64,000 bases of DNA. Source: Deinococcus budaensis. Lineage in GTDB: Bacteria > Deinococcota > Deinococci > Deinococcales > Deinococcaceae. The notes under the pieces are model-generated. The model searched no databases. It was not told where the DNA came from and worked only from the letters and a program-made list of their open reading frames with translations. Position numbers and translations under genes: made by a program. Shown here one piece after another: positions 1 through 9,968 of the stretch. Each line of letters opens with the position of its first letter. The stretch's first letter is position 1. The DNA is taken from contig NZ_JACHFN010000015.1 in NCBI RefSeq assembly GCF_014201885.1, forward strand, positions 28,121-92,120, in the 5' to 3' direction.

Positions 1-1029
<1,029 letters not shown>

Positions 1030-1228
1030 GTGGGGAGGCCTCCTTGTCGTCCAGCCTGGCCGCCCGGGGGGCAGGGGGCACACCAGAACCGGGGGGCGTC
1101 AGACGCGAGGGACGATAAGGCTCAGGCTAGTGCCCCCGCGCTGACGGCCGCATGAACTGGGACGCGGTGCAAGGCCATCAAACGCCCATCGTCCGGGCGG
1201 GGGAGGGGAGGGACGCCGGGGGGGCCGC

Positions 1229-1234
1229 TACACT
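1229..1234 (+). promoter_or_regulatory. -10 box TACACT, leaderless peroxiredoxin mRNA
   Basis: TACACT ends six bases before the ATG at 1241, so the predicted transcription start coincides with the start codon. No Shine-Dalgarno sequence is present. Confidence 0.6.
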
Positions 1235-1240
1235 TTGCCC

Positions 1241-1708
1241 ATGACTTCCCGCCAGAGCCTTCTCGGCCAGCCCGCGCCGGACTTCACGCTGCCGTCCACC
1301 CTGGGCCAGGCCGTGACGCTGGGCAGCTACCGGGGCCAGCAGCACGTGGTCCTGGTGTTCTATCCGCTGGACTTCAGCCCGGTGTGCTCCATGCAGCTGC
1401 CCGAGTATTCCGGACGGCAAGACGACTTTGCCGAGGCGGGCGCGGTGGTCCTGGGCATCAACCGCGACAGCGTGTACGCCCACCAGGCCTGGGCCGCCGA
1501 GTACGGCATCGAGGTGCCGCTGCTGGCCGACCTGACCCTGGAGGTCGCCCGCCAGTACGGCGTCGCCATCGACGAGCGCGGCATCAGCGGGCGGGCGGTG
1601 TTCCTGATCGACCGAGGTGGCGTGGTCCGCTACGAGCATGTGGAAGCGCAGACCGGGGACTACACGGTGCGGCCGGAAGTGGTGCTGGCCAAGCTCCGCG
1701 AGCTGTAA
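1241..1708 (+). CDS. 1-Cys peroxiredoxin (AhpC/TSA family)
   Basis: A 155-residue thiol peroxidase that reduces hydrogen peroxide or organic peroxides in the cytosol. The N-terminus has the PDFTL entry motif, followed by YPLDFSPVC with the peroxidatic cysteine at residue 49. No other cysteine occurs in the protein, so it must use a 1-Cys mechanism with an external thiol, as in AhpE or BCP-like enzymes. I use the ATG at 1241 rather than the in-frame TTG at 1235, because a TACACT -10 box ends six bases upstream, which places transcription initiation on the ATG. It stands alone, 61 bases before the ABC transporter pair. A role in oxidative-stress resistance is inferred from the family. Confidence 0.9.
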   Translation: MTSRQSLLGQPAPDFTLPSTLGQAVTLGSYRGQQHVVLVFYPLDFSPVCSMQLPEYSGRQDDFAEAGAVVLGINRDSVYAHQAWAAEYGIEVPLLADLTLEVARQYGVAIDERGISGRAVFLIDRGGVVRYEHVEAQTGDYTVRPEVVLAKLREL

Positions 1709-1757
1709 GCGCCCCCACTGCGCCACTCGGCGGATGCTTCCCCGCCCCTGCCCGGCA

Positions 1758-1763
1758 TAGCCT
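1758..1763 (+). promoter_or_regulatory. -10 box TAGCCT before ABC transporter A
   Basis: TAGCCT is followed by GGAGAA and then the ATG at 1770. The six-base gap fits leaderless initiation, although GGAGAA could also serve as a weak ribosome site. Confidence 0.5.
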
Positions 1764-1769
1764 GGAGAA

Positions 1770-3563
1770 ATGTCAGGCGCGCCTCCCCCCTCTGCTTCTT
1801 CTCCGCCGCGTGCCGCCTCGCTGGGTGTGCTGCGCGCCTACCTGGGGCCGCTGAAATGGCAGGTGACAGGCCTGGCCGCGCTGCTGCTGACCGGCACCGG
1901 CCTGAGCCTGACGCTGCCGCAACTGCTGCGGCGTTTCGTGGACAACGCCCGGCTGGAAGCGGGGGCCGACGTGGGGCTGCTGGCCCGCCTGGCGGGGCTG
2001 TACATCGCAGCGGCCATCGGGGTGCAGCTGCTGACCGCCTCGGCGACCTACGTGGGGGCGCGGGTGGGCTGGACCGCCACCAACCGCCTGCGCGCCGACC
2101 TGCTGCGGCACCTGCTCTCGCTGGACATGCACGAGCACAAGGAACGCACCCCCGGCGAGATGATCGAGCGCATCGACGGCGACGTGACGGCCCTGAGCAA
2201 CTTCTTCTCGCAGTTCGCGGTGCGGGTGTTCGGGGCGGCGCTGCTGCTGACGGGCGCGGTCGTGATGTTCTACCTCACCGACCTGCGGGTGGGAATCGGC
2301 ATCACCCTCTTCGTGGCGGTGACCCTGGTCGCCATGAACCGGGTCCGCAAACACGGGGTGGAACCCACCCGCCTGGAGCGCGAGAGCAGCGCCCGGCTGT
2401 TCGGCTACGTCGAAGAACGCCTGGCGGGCCTGGACGACGTGCGCTCGCTGGGGGCAGGCGAGCACCACCTGCGCGGCTTTCTGCGGGTGCAGGGCGAATT
2501 CTTCCGGCGCAGCACCTTCTCGTGGCGGCGGCGCAGCGTGGTCTGGCAGCTCAGCATGGCGCTCTTTGCCGCCGGGTACGTGGGTGTCCTGGGCGCGGCG
2601 GTCGGTCTCTACGCGGCGGGCGCGATCACGCTGGGCACCGCCTTTTTGCTCTACCAGTACATGAGCATGGTGGAAGAACCCATCGACCAGCTCACCCAGC
2701 AGCTTCAGGACCTGCAAAAGGCCGGGGCTTCCCTGGGCCGGGTGAGCGAACTGCTCGCGCTGCGCTCGGGGCTGCCCGAAGGCGAGCGCGAGTTGCCCGG
2801 CGGTCCCCTCGACCTGCGCTTCGAGCAGGTCGGCTTCAGCTACGCGCCCGGCGATCCAGAAGGCCGCGCCGTCCTGCATGGCGTGTCCTTTCACCTGCCC
2901 GCCGGACAGACCCTGGGGCTGCTGGGGCGCACCGGCAGCGGCAAGACCACCCTCACCCGGCTGGTGTCGCGGCTGTACGACCCGACCTCGGGCCAGGTGC
3001 GCCTGGGCGGCGTGGACACCCGGGACCTGCGGCTGGAGGGCCTGCGCACCCGGGTGGCGGTCGTGACCCAGGACGTGCAGCTGTTTCAGGCCAGCGTGCG
3101 CGACAACCTCTCCTTTTTCGACCCCTCGGTGAGTGATGCCGAGGTCGAGGCCGCGCTGCACGAGGTCGGCCTGGGCGAGTGGCTGGCGCGGCTCCCGGAC
3201 GGCGTGCGGACCCCGCTGCCCACCGGCAGCCTCAGCGCGGGGCAGGCGCAGCTGCTCGCCTTTGCGCGGGTGCTGCTGCGTGACCCCGCCGTGGTCATCC
3301 TCGACGAACCCAGCAGCCGCCTGGACCCGGCCACCGAGGCGCAGCTCACCCGGGCGATGACCCGGCTGCTCTCGGGCCGCACCGCCATCGTGATCGCCCA
3401 CCGCCTCGACACGGTGGCCCGCGCCGACCGGATTCTGGTGCTGGGAGAAGGCCGGGTGCTCGAAGACGGCGCCCGCGCGCTGCTCGCCGCCGACCCCCGC
3501 AGCCACTACGCGGCGCTGCTGCGGGCCGGGACGCTGGCCGAGGCCGAGGGGGTGCTGGCGTGA
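1770..3563 (+). CDS. ABC exporter half-transporter A (membrane domain plus ATPase)
   Basis: This 597-residue protein has a six-helix exporter membrane domain (about residues 25-320) followed by a nucleotide-binding domain. The Walker A motif GRTGSGKTT, the Walker B run VVILDEPSS with its catalytic glutamate, and the H-loop IAHR are intact. The signature reads LSAGQ instead of LSGGQ. It lies 121 bases before a second half-transporter, and the two probably form a heterodimer exporting lipids, peptides or drugs. Protein A would supply the catalytically competent Walker B, and its altered signature would face the degenerate site of the partner. A TAGCCT box ends six bases before the ATG. Substrate is unknown. 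Confidence 0.88.
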   Translation: MSGAPPPSASSPPRAASLGVLRAYLGPLKWQVTGLAALLLTGTGLSLTLPQLLRRFVDNARLEAGADVGLLARLAGLYIAAAIGVQLLTASATYVGARVGWTATNRLRADLLRHLLSLDMHEHKERTPGEMIERIDGDVTALSNFFSQFAVRVFGAALLLTGAVVMFYLTDLRVGIGITLFVAVTLVAMNRVRKHGVEPTRLERESSARLFGYVEERLAGLDDVRSLGAGEHHLRGFLRVQGEFFRRSTFSWRRRSVVWQLSMALFAAGYVGVLGAAVGLYAAGAITLGTAFLLYQYMSMVEEPIDQLTQQLQDLQKAGASLGRVSELLALRSGLPEGERELPGGPLDLRFEQVGFSYAPGDPEGRAVLHGVSFHLPAGQTLGLLGRTGSGKTTLTRLVSRLYDPTSGQVRLGGVDTRDLRLEGLRTRVAVVTQDVQLFQASVRDNLSFFDPSVSDAEVEAALHEVGLGEWLARLPDGVRTPLPTGSLSAGQAQLLAFARVLLRDPAVVILDEPSSRLDPATEAQLTRAMTRLLSGRTAIVIAHRLDTVARADRILVLGEGRVLEDGARALLAADPRSHYAALLRAGTLAEAEGVLA

Positions 3564-3684
3564 GGCGGGCAGTGGAGAGTGGTTCGTGGTCAGTAGGGAG
3601 GGCCACCGCTGCTCTTCCCGAGAGTCTCGTTCCTGCGTTTTTCCTACGGCCCACTCACCACAGCCCACTCACCGGAGTTCTCCC
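3564..3684. repeat. Intergenic spacer with direct repeat CCCACTCACC
   Basis: The 121 bases between the ABC genes include CCCACTCACC at 3650-3659 and again at 3664-3673, a 14-base period. A related GTGGGTTGTGGGAGGTGAGA stretch lies between tatD and the acyl-CoA dehydrogenase near 40450. This suggests a dispersed small intergenic repeat rather than a regulatory site. No gene is seen here. Confidence 0.35.
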
Positions 3685-5493
3685 ATGACCACCACCCCCG
3701 CCCCCACTCCCTCCGGCCCCGACCGCACCTTCGCGCTTTCCAAACGCCTCTTCGTCTACCGGCCCGGCCTCTTCTTGTTCAACCTGCTGATGTGGGGCCT
3801 GGTCCACGCCTCACCCGCGCTGCTCACGGTGGCGGTGAGCAGCGTGTTCCGGCGCCTGGAGGAGGCGGACAAGCTGGGCGTGGGGGGCAACGTGGACCCC
3901 CTGATCGCCGCCGCGTGGGTGTCGGTGGGCTGGTTCGCGTTCGTGCGGGTGAGCCGCTTCGGGATCTTCTACGGGGCCTTCCGGGCCTGGATCGAGCTGT
4001 GGTACACCCTCGACGCGCTGGTGCGGCGCAACCTGCTGGGGTACCTGCTCACGGCGCGCGGCTCGCGGCGGCTGCCCGACACGCCCGCCGAGGCGGTCAG
4101 CCGCTTCCGCGACGACGTGGACGACGTGGCCGGGTACACCGAGGTCTGGGTGGACGGCTGGGGCCTGGTGGCCTACTCGGTGATCGCCGTCGCCCTGATG
4201 GCGCAGGTGGACCCGGTCATCACATTGATCGTGTGTGCGCCACTGGGGCTGATGGTCCTGTTCGTGCAGCGGCTCTCGCCGCGTATCCGGGCCTACCGCC
4301 GCCGGATGCGCGAGGCGACCGGCCGGGTGACCGACTTTATCGGTGAGACCTTCGGGGCCGTCAGCGCCGTGAAGCTGGCCGCGCGGGAAGGCCAGATGGT
4401 CGCGCACTTCACCGCGCTGGGCGAGACCCGCCGCCACGCCGCCCTGCGCGACGTGCTGCTCACCGAGCTGATCCGGGGCGTGAACACCAACATGGTCAAC
4501 CTCGCCGTGGGGCTGGTGCTGCTGCTGGGGGCGAACAAGGTGCGCGGCAGCCAGATGGACGTGGCGGACTTCGTGCTGTTTATCGGGTTGCTGCCGCGCC
4601 TGACCGGCAGCATGGGCTTTTTCGGGGACGCCATCGCCCGCCACCGCCGCACCGGGGTCAGCTACGACCGCATGACCCGGTTGCTGCAAGACGCGCCCGC
4701 CCAGACCATCGTGGCGCACCACCCCGTCTACCTTCAGGGTGAGCCGCCCGCCGGGCCTCAGGCCCCCGACCCCCGCCCCTTGCAGGAGTTGCGGGTGGAG
4801 GGCCTGACCGCCCACCACCCCGGCGGGCCGGGGGTCACGGACGTGAGCTTCACCCTGCGGCGGGGCGAGTTCGTGGTCGTCACCGGGCGCATCGGCAGCG
4901 GCAAGACCACGCTGCTGCGGGCGCTGCTGGGGCTGATGCCGCGTGAGGGCGGGCGCATCCTCTGGAACGCGGAGGAAGTCGTGGACCCGGCGACCTTCTT
5001 CGTGCCGCCGCGCAGCGCGTACACGGCGCAGCTTCCCAGCCTCTTTTCCGACACCCTGCGCGAGAACGTCCTGAGCGGCAGCGACCCCGAGCGCCTGAAC
5101 CGCGCTGTGCGGCTGGCGGTGCTGGACCCCGACCTCGCCTCGCTGTCCGCCGGGCTAGATACGCCGGTCGGGGCGCGCGGGGTGAAGCTCTCGGGCGGAC
5201 AGGTGCAGCGCACGGCCGTCGCCCGGATGCTCGCCCGCGACGCCGACCTGCTGGTCTTCGACGACGTGTCCAGCGCGCTCGACGCCCGCACGGAAGCGAC
5301 GTTGTGGGAGGGCCTCTTCCGCGAGACCGACGCCACCTGCCTGGTCGTCTCGCACCGCCGCGCCGCCCTGACCCGCGCCGACCGCATCCTGCTGCTGGAG
5401 GGGGGCCGCCTGACGGGTGAAGGCACGCTGGCGCAGTTGCTGGAGAGCAGCGCGGAGATGCGGGCGCTGTGGGCGGAGGACGTGCAGGGCTGA
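3685..5493 (+). CDS. ABC exporter half-transporter B (degenerate catalytic site)
   Basis: A 602-residue membrane-plus-ATPase half-transporter, partner of the gene just upstream. The ATPase domain has Walker A GRIGSGKTT and a canonical signature LSGGQVQR, but Walker B reads LLVFDDVSS, with aspartate replacing the catalytic glutamate. In heterodimeric exporters such as TM287/288, such a protein contributes the degenerate ATP site, while its intact signature completes the active site on the partner. The membrane domain has an unusually long linker with proline-rich sequence around residues 350-375. I place the start at the ATG at 3685, because upstream in-frame codons translate the intergenic repeat. 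Export substrate is unknown. Confidence 0.87.
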   Translation: MTTTPAPTPSGPDRTFALSKRLFVYRPGLFLFNLLMWGLVHASPALLTVAVSSVFRRLEEADKLGVGGNVDPLIAAAWVSVGWFAFVRVSRFGIFYGAFRAWIELWYTLDALVRRNLLGYLLTARGSRRLPDTPAEAVSRFRDDVDDVAGYTEVWVDGWGLVAYSVIAVALMAQVDPVITLIVCAPLGLMVLFVQRLSPRIRAYRRRMREATGRVTDFIGETFGAVSAVKLAAREGQMVAHFTALGETRRHAALRDVLLTELIRGVNTNMVNLAVGLVLLLGANKVRGSQMDVADFVLFIGLLPRLTGSMGFFGDAIARHRRTGVSYDRMTRLLQDAPAQTIVAHHPVYLQGEPPAGPQAPDPRPLQELRVEGLTAHHPGGPGVTDVSFTLRRGEFVVVTGRIGSGKTTLLRALLGLMPREGGRILWNAEEVVDPATFFVPPRSAYTAQLPSLFSDTLRENVLSGSDPERLNRAVRLAVLDPDLASLSAGLDTPVGARGVKLSGGQVQRTAVARMLARDADLLVFDDVSSALDARTEATLWEGLFRETDATCLVVSHRRAALTRADRILLLEGGRLTGEGTLAQLLESSAEMRALWAEDVQG

Positions 5494-5516
5494 GGCGCCT
5501 CAGCCCGCTTGACCGG

Positions 5517-5909
5517 CTAGGGCACGACCACCGTCAACTCCGGGAAGTCGCTGTAGTCACTCCCGTTGAGGGTGACCAGCGGCAGACCCAGCGTGACGGC
5601 ATGTGCGCCGATCAGGTGATCGGTCAGGACGCGCCGAGGAAGGGGGCCGCCGCTGGTGCGTCTTCTCGCGGTGTAAGCGGCGTAAGCCTGCCCGGCCCGC
5701 AGCCAGGCCGCGCGTGGAAAACTCCAGTCGAGCGCAAGGCCCATGTCGGTGAGCAGAGGTTCGGCATCCGGCGTAAACGGCAGCAATTCTCCGACCACTG
5801 GACCGCAGACCAGCAGGCTGTGGGGTTGCAGCCTGGCTGCCAATGCCTCTGCACCTTCCTCGCCCTTCCAGAGCGCGAGCAGGATGTTGGTGTCCAGCGC
5901 CACCCTCAA
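5517..5909 (-). CDS. vapC: PIN-domain ribonuclease toxin, VapC type
   Basis: A 130-residue PIN-domain protein, probably an endoribonuclease acting on tRNA or rRNA when freed from its antitoxin. The PIN acidic residues appear in order: aspartate in VALDTN near the N-terminus, glutamate in VVGELL, aspartate in LTDHLIGAHA, and an aspartate in GSDYSDF near the end. The predicted start is a TTG at 5909 sharing TTGA with the antitoxin stop codon, so translation is probably coupled. A GTG two codons in is the alternative. It is convergent with the ABC transporter gene, which ends 23 bases away. Type II toxin assignment follows from the AbrB-type partner. Confidence 0.82.
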   Translation of the reverse strand: MRVALDTNILLALWKGEEGAEALAARLQPHSLLVCGPVVGELLPFTPDAEPLLTDMGLALDWSFPRAAWLRAGQAYAAYTARRRTSGGPLPRRVLTDHLIGAHAVTLGLPLVTLNGSDYSDFPELTVVVP

Positions 5910-6214
5910 AGGTCGTCCAACCGCAGAAGGCGCGCTCCCGGCCCGCGCTGAAGATCGGCCCGTTCTTCCGGCGTATGCCTGCCCCCGCTGACCAGCGCCT
6001 CGGCCTCGCCCGCCAGCGGGAGCACCCCCACAAAAGTCCGCAGGTCTGGTGCAGCGGCGGGGGCTGGGCGCAGGGTCGCCTCACCCCCGCTCACCCGGAA
6101 CTCGACCCGGTCGCCCTGACGCAGTCTCAGCGCGTCTTGCAGGGTCCGGGGCAGCGTCAGTTGCCCCTTGCTGGTCAGGGTGGCATACAGCACACGCACG
6201 CGCTCGGCGCTCAT
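5906..6214 (-). CDS. vapB: AbrB/VapB-type antitoxin
   Basis: A 102-residue protein with an N-terminal AbrB/MazE-type swapped-hairpin DNA-binding domain, seen as TLTSKGQLTLPRTLQDAL followed by GDRVEF. The C-terminal half would wrap and inhibit the PIN toxin encoded immediately downstream. The ATG at 6214 lies five bases after a TACAGT -10 box, so the mRNA is probably leaderless. Two perfect 9-base direct repeats cover that promoter and are good candidates for the autoregulatory operator. The stop codon overlaps the toxin start. The pair is typical of a VapBC type II module; whether the toxin is active is not known. Confidence 0.85.
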   Translation of the reverse strand: MSAERVRVLYATLTSKGQLTLPRTLQDALRLRQGDRVEFRVSGGEATLRPAPAAAPDLRTFVGVLPLAGEAEALVSGGRHTPEERADLQRGPGARLLRLDDL

Positions 6215-6236
6215 GCCTTACTGTATCGCCTTACTG
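6215..6236 (-). promoter_or_regulatory. vapBC promoter with two 9-bp direct repeats (candidate operator)
   Basis: On the plus strand GCCTTACTG occurs at 6215-6223 and again, perfectly, at 6228-6236, separated by TATC. The minus-strand -10 box TACAGT (6220-6225) is embedded in the array and ends five bases before the antitoxin ATG. Antitoxin binding here would block RNA polymerase directly. Confidence 0.6.
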
Positions 6237-6263
6237 AGACGGCAGGGTGAGCCGCTGCGCTCC

Positions 6264-6908
<645 letters not shown>

Positions 6909-7315
6909 GGGAACTCCTCTCCGGACCCTAGCACCTCGCGCCAGCAGGCGGGTCAGGGTTGTGTCGGCTGAGGCGGTCGGGTCCCCGGAAGTGCCGGGCC
7001 TGAGCCATTTCTCATCAAATGGCGAGAAAAGAATTCGCCCGCTCATGCCTTGCCAGGTCTCTCCTTTCATCGGGAGCGCCTTCCCGTGTGACTTTCGGCC
7101 GCTCAGGTGCAAGGGGGATCACCTCTTGACGGCGCGCCCTCTGCCTTTCTCGCCGAATGCCCTCTGCTGAAAAAATGAACCCGGCCTTGAGCGAGGATTT
7201 ACCAGGCTTTGGTCCTGGGGAAGTCTTTTAGTTTTCTCAGGCAAGCGGGGGGAGGGGCCGCCCACAATGGGCCTGCATCAACCTGCCACGACAGGGAAGC
7301 ATTCCAGGAGGAGCT
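6909..7315. other. 407-base divergent intergenic region between phoU and the DUF2382 gene
   Basis: No convincing gene lies here. It must hold the divergent promoters. A TAGGGT box at 6925-6930 (minus strand) is a candidate for phoU. A CACAAT box at 7264-7269 sits inside the small inverted repeat GCCCA-CAA-TGGGC and is a candidate for the plus-strand gene, 46 bases before its start. Confidence 0.4.
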
Positions 7316-8203
7316 ATGCCGCACCTACACAGATTGTCCGAGATCTCCAGCCGCCACAGTGAAGACTTTCAGGACGCGGGCATGTACAACCCGGTCGGCT
7401 CGACCGCTTACCTGGCAGGTCGGCAGGCCATCGGCACCGTGCGCGACGCGCTGGTAGACGACACCTACGGCCGCATCCGCTACCTGATGGTGGACGCCGA
7501 TGGCGGCGACCTGCAAGGCGCCCGCCTGATTCCTATCGGCCTGGCCCGGCTGGAAGACGACGGCGTCTACTTCGACGACCTGACGGCGGCGCAGCTCTCG
7601 GCCATGCACCGCTACAGTGCCGACGAGGAGTACACCTTCGACCTCCAGAGCAGTGACGAGCGCGTGCTGCGCGGCCAGATGGACACCCAGGCGGGAGGCG
7701 AACGGGTGCTGCACGCCGCCGGAACGGCCGCCACGACGGGCGCCGCCGCTTCTTACAACTACCGCGACGACGACGCCAGCGACCGGATGTTCAAGGGATC
7801 GCCCCGGCTCCAGCTGCTCGAAGAGCGCCTGAGCGTGAACAAAGAGAAGTACCGCGCCGGAAGCGTCGAGATCGGCAAGCATGTCGAGACCCGGCAGGAG
7901 ACGGTCAATGTGCCGCTTCAGCGCGAGGAGGTCGTGATCGAGCGCCACGCCGTGACCGACGCCCGCCCGGTGCAGGGCGACGTGCTGGGCGCCGCCAGCG
8001 AGACGGTGCGGGTCGAACTCGAAGCCGAGCGCGCGCAGGTGGCCAAGCAGGCTTACGTAACCGAAGAGGTCGAGGTCGGCAAGCGCACGGTCACCGAGCA
8101 GCAGACGGTGACCGAGACGGTGGGCCGCGAGGTGCTCGACGTGAACCAGACCGGCGACGTCGAACTGCTCACCGACGAAGCCAACCGCAAGAACCGCAAC
8201 TGA
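7316..8203 (+). CDS. PRC-barrel and DUF2382 (YsnF/AvaK-type) stress protein
   Basis: A 295-residue soluble protein. Residues 20-100 form a PRC-barrel-like domain ([18 protein letters not shown]). Residues 160-285 form a DUF2382 domain built of repeated beta strands with charged motifs such as [14 protein letters not shown] and [17 protein letters not shown]2382 proteins are general-stress proteins in cyanobacteria, Bacillus (YsnF) and Deinococcus; their biochemical role is not known. The start is supported by AGGAGG seven bases before the ATG. The 407-base upstream region separates it from phoU. It is followed, 71 bases on, by another hydrophilic secreted protein on the same strand, suggesting a stress-related pair. 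Confidence 0.85.
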   Translation: MPHLHRLSEISSRHSEDFQDAGMYNPVGSTAYLAGRQAIGTVRDALVDDTYGRIRYLMVDADGGDLQGARLIPIGLARLEDDGVYFDDLTAAQLSAMHRYSADEEYTFDLQSSDERVLRGQMDTQAGGERVLHAAGTAATTGAAASYNYRDDDASDRMFKGSPRLQLLEERLSVNKEKYRAGSVEIGKHVETRQETVNVPLQREEVVIERHAVTDARPVQGDVLGAASETVRVELEAERAQVAKQAYVTEEVEVGKRTVTEQQTVTETVGREVLDVNQTGDVELLTDEANRKNRN

Positions 8204-8274
8204 CGCGGTCCCGGCGAGGGCGCCCGTCGCCCCGCCCGGGACCCCTGTTCCATCCTCTGCCACAGGAGTACACC

Positions 8275-8886
8275 ATGACCCCCAACATGAAACGGCTGAT
8301 GCTGGCCCTGGCCCTGATCACCGCGCCCGTCGCGGCGACGGCCCAGACCGACACCACCACCGAGACGACCACCAACACCACTGACCCCGAGGTTCAGAAC
8401 GACGCGATCACCACCGAGTCCGAGAGCAACGGCGAGGCGGGAGACGAGGTGCAGGGCGCCGGACCTGACGCGTCGACCGACGTGCAGAACGACGCGATCA
8501 CCACCGAGTCCGAGAGCAACGGTGAGCCGGGCGACGAGGTGCAGGGCACCGACGCCACGGACACCACCGGGACCGACACCACCGGCACGGACCTGACCGG
8601 GACCGAGACGACGGACGCCGCCGTGACCGACGTGACGGGCACCGAGACGACCGATACCACCGGCACGGACACCACTGGGACGGACACCGCGACGAGCGAC
8701 GCCCTGGACCCCAACAACGACGGCGTCGTGGATGCCAACAACGACGGCGTGGCCGACACCCGCCAGTTCCCCTGGGGCCTGCTGGGCCTCGCGGGTCTCT
8801 TCGGCCTGCTGGGCCGCAGCCGTCCCGCGCCCCAGCCGGTGCGCGAGGTCAAGCTGGGCGGCCCCACCGACGGCCCGCGCCGCTAA
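8275..8886 (+). CDS. Secreted Thr/Asp/Gly-rich WGxxGxxG-type protein
   Basis: A 203-residue protein starting with a signal peptide (about residues 1-23, cleaved after VAATAQ). The middle is an acidic, threonine-rich low-complexity region. It includes two copies of the unit NDAITTESESNG and a run of TGTD/TGTE units. Near the C-terminus is FPWGLLGLAGLFGLLGR, matching the WGxxGxxG membrane-associating tail, followed by a short basic tail. This architecture suggests a surface-anchored or periplasmic protein; its function is unknown. CAGGAGT a few bases upstream supports the ATG at 8275. The repeat DNA may vary in copy number between strains. Confidence 0.75.
   Translation: MTPNMKRLMLALALITAPVAATAQTDTTTETTTNTTDPEVQNDAITTESESNGEAGDEVQGAGPDASTDVQNDAITTESESNGEPGDEVQGTDATDTTGTDTTGTDLTGTETTDAAVTDVTGTETTDTTGTDTTGTDTATSDALDPNNDGVVDANNDGVADTRQFPWGLLGLAGLFGLLGRSRPAPQPVREVKLGGPTDGPRR
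8395..8547 (+). repeat. Two near-identical 63-bp repeats inside the Thr-rich gene
   Basis: 8395-8457 and 8485-8547 match at 60 of 63 bases by eye, with a 90-base period. They encode the QNDAITTESESNGE unit. A length that is a multiple of three keeps the frame after gain or loss of a copy. Confidence 0.85.
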
Positions 8887-8906
8887 AGTCAATTCACCAT
8901 CCCACC

Positions 8907-8936
8907 GGGGGAGAAGGCCACCGCGCCTCCTCCCCC
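8907..8936. terminator. Hairpin between convergent genes
   Basis: GGGGGAG (8907-8913) pairs with CTCCCCC (8930-8936), and an inner AGGC/GCCT extends the stem. It sits between two convergent stop codons, so it may end both transcripts. No U-tract is present. Confidence 0.55.
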
Positions 8937-8987
8937 TCCCTGTCGACCCCGGCGAGCGTGTTCATGCCGGGGCCACTGGCCGCCGCG

Positions 8988-9968
8988 TCAGCCGATGCCT
9001 GCGCCGCCCGGCAACGTGAAGCAAAAGGCGTTGCGCTCCCCCCGGCGTTCGGTCCAGGTCTGGCCGCCCCAGCCCTGCACGATGCTGCGGACGATATACA
9101 GGCCCATGCCGCTGCCCTGTCCGGGGGCCTGCGGGCCGCGCGTGTGGGCGCGGAACAGGGCCTCGCTGCCCTGAAGCGGCCCGCCCTCGTCGAGCACGGC
9201 GACCTCGATCCAGGTGCCGCGCGCCGCCGTCTGGACCTCGATGGGGCCGCCGGGCGGGCCGTACCTCAGGGCGTTCTCGATCAGGTTGAGCAGCACCTGC
9301 AACAGCTTGTCGGGGTCGGCACGCACCAGATGGTCGGCGCCGAACGTCAGGGTGGCGCGGCGGGTGCCCAGCTCGGGCTGCAAGAGGCGCTCGGCGCGGG
9401 CAAAGGTCTCGGCCAGCGGCAGGGTGCGGGCGCGGGTGGGCCGGAAGCCGACCGCCAGGTCCTCGACCAGCCGGGCCAGCCGCTCGACCTCCTGAAGCCC
9501 CTGGCGCACGAAGTTCTGCGCGAGGTCCGGGGGCATGTCGTATTCCAGCGCTTCGAGCACCCCGCGCAGCCCCGTGACCGGCGTGCGGAACTCGTGCGAG
9601 AGGACGGCAGTTGCCTCGCGCAATTCGGCCTCGCGGCGGCGGTGCTCGGTGATGTCCTCCACGATCAGGGCGCCGCCTTCCCCCGCGTGCGTGGCGGTGC
9701 AGCGCAGGGTGCGCCCGCCCGCTTCCAGTTCCAGCTCGCCGCCGCGCTCGGCCAGCGCCTCCAGGGTGTGGCGGCGCACGACCTCCAGCAGCGGCCGCCC
9801 GGCGGCGCGGCCCTGCGGCACCCCCCACAGCCGCACGGCGGCGGCGTTCAGGCGGGTCACAGTCAGGCCCGGGGCGCCGCCTCCCCCCGTCCCCCCGAAC
9901 AGCAGCACCGCCTGGGGCAGCGCGTCCATCCAGGCGTCGGCGGTCAGGTCGGCGGGTGCGGAGTCCAT
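8988..9968 (-). CDS. Sensor histidine kinase (cytoplasmic, PAS-like sensor)
   Basis: A 326-residue kinase with no membrane segment. Residues 1-110 look like a PAS domain. The dimerisation domain has the H-box AVLSHEFRTPVTGL. The ATP-binding domain has an N-box (LLNLIENALRYG) and a G2-box (GSGMGLYIVRSI). It phosphorylates itself and then the response regulator encoded directly upstream; the ATG shares its A with the regulator stop codon (TGATG), so the two are co-translated. The layout resembles PhoR without the membrane anchor, and phoU lies 2 kb away, but the signal is not known. It ends opposite the Thr-rich gene. Confidence 0.88.
   Translation of the reverse strand: MDSAPADLTADAWMDALPQAVLLFGGTGGGGAPGLTVTRLNAAAVRLWGVPQGRAAGRPLLEVVRRHTLEALAERGGELELEAGGRTLRCTATHAGEGGALIVEDITEHRRREAELREATAVLSHEFRTPVTGLRGVLEALEYDMPPDLAQNFVRQGLQEVERLARLVEDLAVGFRPTRARTLPLAETFARAERLLQPELGTRRATLTFGADHLVRADPDKLLQVLLNLIENALRYGPPGGPIEVQTAARGTWIEVAVLDEGGPLQGSEALFRAHTRGPQAPGQGSGMGLYIVRSIVQGWGGQTWTERRGERNAFCFTLPGGAGIG

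Noticed and set aside
1773..3668. A 631-codon minus-strand frame opposite the first ABC gene
   Set aside because: Shadow of the ABC exporter; no motif and His/Gln/Pro-biased composition.
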